DNA of 19,801 bases from Spirochaeta sp. GTDB taxonomy: Bacteria > Spirochaetota > Spirochaetia > DSM-27196 > SLAA01. Shown here piece after piece: positions 15,501 through 19,801 of the stretch (the stretch's first letter is position 1; each line of letters begins with the position of its first letter). Location: contig JAIVHN010000210.1 in the NCBI GenBank assembly GCA_020201015.1, forward strand, positions 1-19,801. The letters run 5' to 3'. Under the pieces are notes generated by a model that made no database searches, was not told the DNA's origin, and saw only the letters and a program-made list of their open reading frames with translations. Position numbers and translations under genes: made by a program.

Positions 15501-16496
15501 CTATGATTCATGCTCCAACGCTCTGGTGATATCTTGTGACTCGGCCAATGAGAACTGTGCGCCCTGCTTTTCGACGATACGAGCAGCAATAAAGGAGGCT
15601 ATGCGCCCGGCCCCACCAAGTGACGCTCCCTTTTCAAGACCGTACAAGAACCCGGCAGCGTAGGTGTCGCCAGCACCGGTCGTATCAACCGCCCGAGCAT
15701 CAAAGCCTTGTACGGCAGCGCGCTCACCGTTATGGGAGGCAATGTACGAGCCCTGCGCCCCGTCCTTTACCGCAGCCACACCGGCCTGGTCGGCAAGCTG
15801 AACCACGGCACGACGGGGGTCGTCATACCCCATGAGGATGTGAGCCTCGTCGCGGTTTGCCAGTACGACATCAACCTGGTCGGCTATAAGCTCCAAGAAG
15901 TCATCACGGTGACGCTCCACGGCAAAGGGATCGGCGACGTCAAATACCACCTGCGTACCGTTGTCACGCGCCGCCGCAATGGCGCTCAACACAGCGTTCT
16001 TCTGCGACGGTGTGTCCCACATATAGCCGGTGAAGTAGAGGTAATGTGCCTGGGCAACCCGCTCAAGGACAACGCGATCCGGGCTGAAGTGTGGACACAC
16101 CCCAAGGCGCGTGCACATAGTGCGCTCCTTGTCCGTCGAGACCAGCACGATACTGGTACCTGTTTCGCCGGGCTCTACCGTAAGCTCGGACTCCACCCCG
16201 CGCTCGATTAGACGCTCGGCGTAGATCGAGGCCAGCTCGTCCTCGCCCACCACACCGGAAAGCGCGGTAGGCACCCCCAAGGACGCGAGGGTTACCATGG
16301 TATTGGGGCAGGCCCCGCCAGGGGCGTAGCTTCGCTCTCGGTCTTGAAAAAACTTTAGGATCTCGGCGCCGCGCTCGCTGTCAATCAACTGCATGGTGCC
16401 TTTGTTCAGGCCCAACTCCTGGAGATCGTGCTCTTCAACCTCAATAAGAACGTCTATGAGTGGGTTACCTATTCCGTAGACTGCTACTTTGCCCAT
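15501..16496 (-). CDS. Adenosine kinase (PfkB family)
   Basis: 331 residues, ribokinase/PfkB fold. It keeps the first PfkB region ('APGGACPNTMVTLASLG', 58-74) and the anion-hole/catalytic motif 'DTTGAGDTYAAGF' (271-283) with D277 as the catalytic base. 'GNPLIDV' near the N terminus and 'FTGYMWDTPSQ' fit the bacterial adenosine kinases. It would phosphorylate the adenosine released by S-adenosylhomocysteinase to AMP. Start ATG 16496 has GGAG seven bases upstream and lies inside the end of the metK remnant (13-base overlap, different frame), so its translation is probably coupled to that small frame. Another PfkB sugar kinase is possible by motif alone, but the context favours adenosine. Confidence 0.9.
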   Translation of the reverse strand: MGKVAVYGIGNPLIDVLIEVEEHDLQELGLNKGTMQLIDSERGAEILKFFQDRERSYAPGGACPNTMVTLASLGVPTALSGVVGEDELASIYAERLIERGVESELTVEPGETGTSIVLVSTDKERTMCTRLGVCPHFSPDRVVLERVAQAHYLYFTGYMWDTPSQKNAVLSAIAAARDNGTQVVFDVADPFAVERHRDDFLELIADQVDVVLANRDEAHILMGYDDPRRAVVQLADQAGVAAVKDGAQGSYIASHNGERAAVQGFDARAVDTTGAGDTYAAGFLYGLEKGASLGGAGRIASFIAARIVEKQGAQFSLAESQDITRALEHES

Positions 16497-16627
16497 GCTA
16501 ATTCTCCGATCTCAAGAGGAGTAGAGTCAAGCATAGAGGCAAACTGCTCGGCCTGGTCGGCCAGCTTATCGGGGTGTCCTTCGCTCACCGACTCCGAAGT
16601 GAAATAGTAATTTTCGCCTACGCTCAT
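16484..16627 (-). pseudogene. metK: metK remnant: S-adenosylmethionine synthetase with nearly all internal codons deleted
   Basis: 47 codons remain of a gene that is normally about 390. Residues 1-25 (MSVGENYYFTSESVSEGHP then DKLADQ) are an unmistakable MetK N terminus, with the HPDK ATP-site motif. The next residues, AEQFASMLDS..., look like the end of the family's C-terminal 'W..TDKAE..' region (inference). At the junction the DNA reads GCCGACCAG-GCCGAGCAG, an 8-of-9 direct repeat, as left by slippage or recombination between short repeats. The frame is kept and the small gene still has a near-perfect CAGGAGG ribosome site, so it may be translated as a leader that couples to adenosine kinase. 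It cannot make SAM, so an intact copy must exist elsewhere if the cluster works. Confidence 0.82.
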
Positions 16628-16635
16628 TCGTATCG

Positions 16636-16642
16636 CCTCCTG
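16636..16642 (-). promoter_or_regulatory. Strong ribosome binding site of the metK remnant
   Basis: CAGGAGG on the minus strand, eight bases before ATG 16627. It fixes the start used here against the longer frame that opens at 16693, and shows that the remnant's translation start is undamaged. Confidence 0.7.
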
Positions 16643-16737
16643 TTTTTTCATGCTCCTGTTGAAGTAACTGACACGCACTATTACCCGCTGCAACTACGTC
16701 ACCTACTAAATTACTTATTAAAATCTTTTGTGTTCAA

Positions 16738-16786
16738 ATTATATGCACTTCCGATGTTACGGGCTGACAGGATATAGTCAAGTGCA
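16738..16786 (-). promoter_or_regulatory. Candidate promoter and operator of the SAM-cycle/betaine operon
   Basis: The minus strand has a perfect TATAAT at 16743-16738 with no good -35 box at the proper distance. A perfect 7-base inverted repeat flanks the -35 zone: TGCACTT at 16744-16750, touching the -10 box, and AAGTGCA at 16780-16786. This arrangement suits an activator- or repressor-controlled promoter. The leader to ATG 16627 would be about 100 bases. No SAM riboswitch fold could be recognised. Within the 321-base gap 16628-16948 the only other item seen is the PilZ gene promoter. Confidence 0.4.
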
Positions 16787-16868
16787 GCTCGGTAGTTTTT
16801 ACAAAAAACTTGGCCGCGGCCGCTGTAAACCAGACTCCAGCTGCAGTCCTACATAAAAAACACCGCTC

Positions 16869-16897
16869 TTGACAAAAGCTCGAACCATGGATAGAAA
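16869..16897 (+). promoter_or_regulatory. Candidate sigma-70 type promoter of the PilZ gene
   Basis: TTGACA (6 of 6) and TAGAAA (4 of 6) separated by 17 bases, ending about 50 bases before ATG 16949. An AGAGG ribosome site at 16931-16935 is 13 bases from the ATG, slightly far. Confidence 0.5.
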
Positions 16898-16948
16898 CAG
16901 CTATACGGGGCACCACACAAAACTCGCACAAGAGGCGGCGCACAAAAC

Positions 16949-17980
16949 ATGGATGATTGGCCGGGAGCGAGAACGGTTGAAGAGTTTCACAGGCAAATTT
17001 CGGATGCCTACACCCGAAGTCCGCTTGAGATCTTAATTTTTATAGGTTTCTTTGTTATTCTCCTGGGCATTTTGCTCGGATATCGCCGCCACGTAGCACG
17101 CAAAGAAAAGCACGCTGAGTTTCAGCGCACCGAACGCCTCTATCAACAAGCCTTGCGCCGCACTCCACTTTCACCATCTCAGGTTGAGCTGCTCAATACC
17201 TTGGCCGAGACGCTGCATCGGCCCTCAGAACGATACCTCCTCTTTGAAGATGAGTCTTTGTTCAACTCATGTGCAGTGCGGGCACTGGAGCAAAAGAAGG
17301 TTGCCCCGGATGCGGTCGCAGGGCTGCGCATACTGCTTGGATTTGATTCCGACGGCGCAAAAGCCCCGCACTCCACAACCCAGCTCAAACCAGGTGCAAC
17401 GGTCCTGCTGAGAGGCCGGGCCAAGGACAAACCGGTTGCCGCCGAGATTGTATCCAGCTCTCGTACTATGGGGCTTGAACTGCGGTGTAGATCTGAACGC
17501 ATAAACCATTTGCCGCTCAGCGGGCGCGCTATACAGCTCATTTATCACAATGCAGCAGGCATATTTGTTTTCGCGTCACTTGTCTTGTCGCGTGAAGACG
17601 GTACCTTGGTTCTGCGCCATGCCGAACAACCGCAGCGCTTACAGCGCCGCCGCTACTTCCGTAAATCCGTTCGTTTGCCAGTACGTATAGAACGGATATC
17701 ACCCGAAGGGCGGGATCTTAGCGGTATTGTTTTTGACCTTGGTGGGGGCGGTGCCGCACTAGAGCTTGTAGAGATACCTGGCGAGACGACAGGTCACAAG
17801 GAGTTGCCACCGGACATCGGTGACCTGCTATATATGTACATTGAGCCTGAACCTAGCGAGATGTGGAAACTACAGGCGCGAGTTGTACGCGTCTCTCCAC
17901 AGGGAATTCATCTGGTATTCACCGCGTTACAGGAGCAAGACCGTGACAAGATCTACCGTTATCTTTTCCGTTCCGAGTGA
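16949..17980 (+). CDS. Membrane-anchored PilZ-domain protein (YcgR-like), probable c-di-GMP effector
   Basis: 343 residues. One transmembrane helix near the N terminus (about 28-45, ILIFIGFFVILLGILLG), a basic cytoplasmic segment with a coiled-coil-like helix, a YcgR-N-like beta domain (about 145-225), then a PilZ domain (about 230-340). The c-di-GMP signatures are R234-xxx-R238 (in 'RLQRRRYFRKSVRLPVRIE') and, about 25 residues on, D263-L-G-G-G-G268, where the [D/N]xSxxG Ser is replaced by Gly. Loss of that Ser may weaken binding. YcgR-type proteins act on flagellar motors; membrane-tethered PilZ proteins are common in spirochaetes. It stands alone, with its own promoter candidate. Its end overlaps the convergent GH65 gene by 22 bases. 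Confidence 0.82.
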   Translation: MDDWPGARTVEEFHRQISDAYTRSPLEILIFIGFFVILLGILLGYRRHVARKEKHAEFQRTERLYQQALRRTPLSPSQVELLNTLAETLHRPSERYLLFEDESLFNSCAVRALEQKKVAPDAVAGLRILLGFDSDGAKAPHSTTQLKPGATVLLRGRAKDKPVAAEIVSSSRTMGLELRCRSERINHLPLSGRAIQLIYHNAAGIFVFASLVLSREDGTLVLRHAEQPQRLQRRRYFRKSVRLPVRIERISPEGRDLSGIVFDLGGGGAALELVEIPGETTGHKELPPDIGDLLYMYIEPEPSEMWKLQARVVRVSPQGIHLVFTALQEQDRDKIYRYLFRSE

Positions 17981-19801
17981 GCGGCAGTGGCTGGAGGTAA
18001 CTCAACTACCAGCTCTACCCCAGGGCTCAGGGAAAGCTCCTGCCCGGCACATTCTATGTGAAGCGCAGTTTCATTATCCTCGGAAGCCAAAAACCGGGCA
18101 ACTCGCCGGTTAAGATTGACACCAACTTGTTCACCACGAAACCTCATACTAAACTCCAGCTCGCTCCAGCCATCCGGTAGACGTGGCGAGAAAACAAGCG
18201 TTTCTCCTTTGTGCCGCATTCCTGCGAATCCACTTACAACAACTTGCCAAGAGGCCCCACAGGCTGCGGTATGAATACCTCCAATGAAGGTCCCCCCACT
18301 AAAGGCCTTTCCCGTTCCAAAGAGGTCTACCCCTGCGGCACGAATAAAATAGTCATACGCCGCCCGGTGTTGCCCAACCCAGGATGCAACCATGGAATAC
18401 ACCGGCGGACTGAGCGACGAGCCATGCTGAGTGCGAGGTTCGTAATAGTTATAGTTCGCGTTCATGATTTCAGTGGAGTAGGCATCCCTATGTAGAACAA
18501 AGGTCTGGCATACATCGGCTTGCTTTGATACCTGGGTCTCAACAGCAACACCGTTGGGCCACCCCCAATACTCTGCCGGGTCCACAATTCGCTGTCCGAG
18601 CTCCCGCGGTGTTATATCTTCCAGGCGAAAAAACCCATCAAACTGCTCAATAACAGCGGACGATTTCGGCTTCTGGACATGAAGCCGTTCGGAGACATCC
18701 TGCCAGAAATCCCTATCAAGCTCAGATATTCCGAGTTCTCGGCGTAACGTAGCGGAACGGTCCGGTTTCTTGTGCTGCAACTCGTTAAAAAGTGACACAG
18801 CACGGCCAAGCACGAATTGTGTTTGGACGGCCGTGAAAAAGTTGTTGTCAACGTTTTCATGATACTCGTCTGGCCCCAACAAGCGTATAAGCTCGTAACG
18901 CCGTTTCTCCGGCTTGTAGTACACAAATGATTGTAGAAAGCGGGCAACCTCGAACACAATCTCGGCGCCGTAGCGAGACATGAACTCCCAGTCATCGGTA
19001 GCATCAAGATACAGAAATACTGCATATGCGATATCGGGAGAAATGTGGATTTGCCAGTCGTTGAAGTGATTGCGTATTGCGCGGCCGCTGAGCACATCAA
19101 CAAAGAAATAAGACGGGCAGATCTCATGACCATCTTTGCCGCTTATCCAGGCATAAAACGCGCCTTTATACCCTAAATCTCGCGCTTTGGCTCGTGCACC
19201 ATCAAGGGTGTGGTATCGATACAGCAGAATATTCCGTGCAATCTTTGGCCGGGTATAGAGAAACATCGGCATGTTGAAGATTTCCTGGTCCCAGAAGGCA
19301 GCCCCTTGGTAGGCTTGGCACGAGAGCCCGCGCGCGCCAATAGGCAAGCGTTCGGAGTGCATAGGTGTAGCAATGATATTATGGTAGAGGTTGTATCGCA
19401 GGAGCGTCTGTGCTACTGGGTCACCAGTTACCCGAATGTCACAGTCGGCCCAGATGTGGTCCCACAATGCACAGCTGTCGTCGACCAGCTTTCCGTAACC
19501 ATGCTCGACCATGGCACCGAGGGACTCATCAAGTTCCCGTTGAACTGCACTCCGCGCGAGAAAGCCGTCGGCGGTGCTTGCGTGAGGTAGCTCGCTGGGC
19601 GAATCGCTGCCTAAGTCGTTGGCCGAATAGACTGCGGCGAAGATAGTAATTGTACAAGCCTCACCCGGGCGAAGATGCAGCACACTCTCGTGCCGGACGC
19701 CGACTTTGCTATCTGCAGTTACCTTAGGCGTCACCTCGTAGCCGTCAACAAACACGCGGTGCCCGACAACGATCGGCAATTCTGATTCCACCGTGAGCAG
19801 A
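17959..19801 (-). CDS. GH65 family glycoside phosphorylase, N terminus beyond window
   Basis: Inverting alpha-disaccharide phosphorylase of the maltose/kojibiose/trehalose type. The frame is open to the right edge; numbering from GTG 19791, about 610 residues are present of an expected 750-790, so the missing part is the N-terminal beta-sandwich. The (alpha/alpha)6 catalytic domain shows 'AFWDQEIFNMP' (166-176), 'ARNILLYRYHTLDGARAKA', 'NHFNDWQIHISPDIAYAV', and the catalytic acid in 'GPDEYHENVDNN' (E309). The phosphate site is 'QHGSSLSPPVYS', close to the HGSSLS form seen in kojibiose-type enzymes, which hints at, but does not prove, that specificity. No signal peptide can be judged. The cytoplasmic enzyme would turn a glucosyl disaccharide and phosphate into beta-glucose-1-phosphate and a sugar. 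Neighbours to the right, likely sugar transport, are unseen. Confidence 0.92.
   Translation of the reverse strand, partial: LLTVESELPIVVGHRVFVDGYEVTPKVTADSKVGVRHESVLHLRPGEACTITIFAAVYSANDLGSDSPSELPHASTADGFLARSAVQRELDESLGAMVEHGYGKLVDDSCALWDHIWADCDIRVTGDPVAQTLLRYNLYHNIIATPMHSERLPIGARGLSCQAYQGAAFWDQEIFNMPMFLYTRPKIARNILLYRYHTLDGARAKARDLGYKGAFYAWISGKDGHEICPSYFFVDVLSGRAIRNHFNDWQIHISPDIAYAVFLYLDATDDWEFMSRYGAEIVFEVARFLQSFVYYKPEKRRYELIRLLGPDEYHENVDNNFFTAVQTQFVLGRAVSLFNELQHKKPDRSATLRRELGISELDRDFWQDVSERLHVQKPKSSAVIEQFDGFFRLEDITPRELGQRIVDPAEYWGWPNGVAVETQVSKQADVCQTFVLHRDAYSTEIMNANYNYYEPRTQHGSSLSPPVYSMVASWVGQHRAAYDYFIRAAGVDLFGTGKAFSGGTFIGGIHTAACGASWQVVVSGFAGMRHKGETLVFSPRLPDGWSELEFSMRFRGEQVGVNLNRRVARFLASEDNETALHIECAGQELSLSPGVELVVELPPATAAHSERKR

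Noticed and set aside
16628..16693. Upstream extension of the metK remnant
   Set aside because: A CAGGAGG ribosome site and the conserved N terminus place the start at 16627; the extension would cover the ribosome site.
16628..16737. SAM riboswitch in the metK leader
   Set aside because: No kink-turn or conserved SAM-I/SAM-II core could be recognised in about 100 bases of AT-rich leader.
16809..16824. GC palindrome around GGCCGCGGCCGC
   Set aside because: A short GC palindrome without a T-run or neighbouring repeats; probably chance.

Overview
The window looks like chromosome from a free-living, probably halophilic or alkaliphilic spirochaete; this is an inference. It rests on a TetR - TolC - adaptor - RND order like Borrelia besC-besA-besB, with an adaptor that lacks the alpha-helical hairpin as BesA does, plus a salt-adaptation gene set: a betaine-forming methyltransferase with its SAM-recycling enzymes, and a DUF1538 cation/proton antiporter homologue. 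I see no RNA genes, insertion sequences, CRISPR arrays or phage genes.

Layout. 1-5319 (minus): a drug-efflux operon read as tandem TetR regulator, outer-membrane TolC-type protein, frameshifted lipoprotein adaptor, then an RND pump that runs off the left edge. 5320-5546: divergent control region with a perfect palindrome beside the regulator start and a candidate promoter for the next gene. 5547-7067 (plus): formate-tetrahydrofolate ligase lacking about 50 internal residues in frame. 7111-9131 (minus): an HxxxD acyltransferase, then a zinc-ribbon six-helix membrane protein (DUF6320-like), translationally coupled. 9283-12703 (plus): TatA-like protein, double-DUF1538 membrane protein and a triple PII-like protein, tightly packed. 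12557-16627 (minus): a SAM-cycle/betaine cluster, read as gutted metK remnant, adenosine kinase, S-adenosylhomocysteinase, sarcosine/dimethylglycine methyltransferase and an unknown small protein. 16949-17980 (plus): membrane-anchored PilZ protein. 17959-19801 (minus): GH65 glycoside phosphorylase entering from the right edge.

How the parts fit. The methyltransferase makes glycine betaine from sarcosine/dimethylglycine at the cost of SAM; the hydrolase and adenosine kinase remove inhibitory SAH and adenosine; formate-tetrahydrofolate ligase could feed the one-carbon pool. The DUF1538 protein would handle Na+/K+/H+ exchange under the same stress, and its triple PII-like partner suggests it is gated by a cytoplasmic signal. 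That pair is the best candidate here for an under-described system.

Three to four genes are damaged or abnormal: a one-base frame break in the adaptor, an in-frame deletion in the ligase, an almost complete internal deletion of metK, and a possible slip in a T-run at the end of the PII-like gene. Either this genome is losing these functions or some of these are sequence or assembly artefacts; reads would tell.
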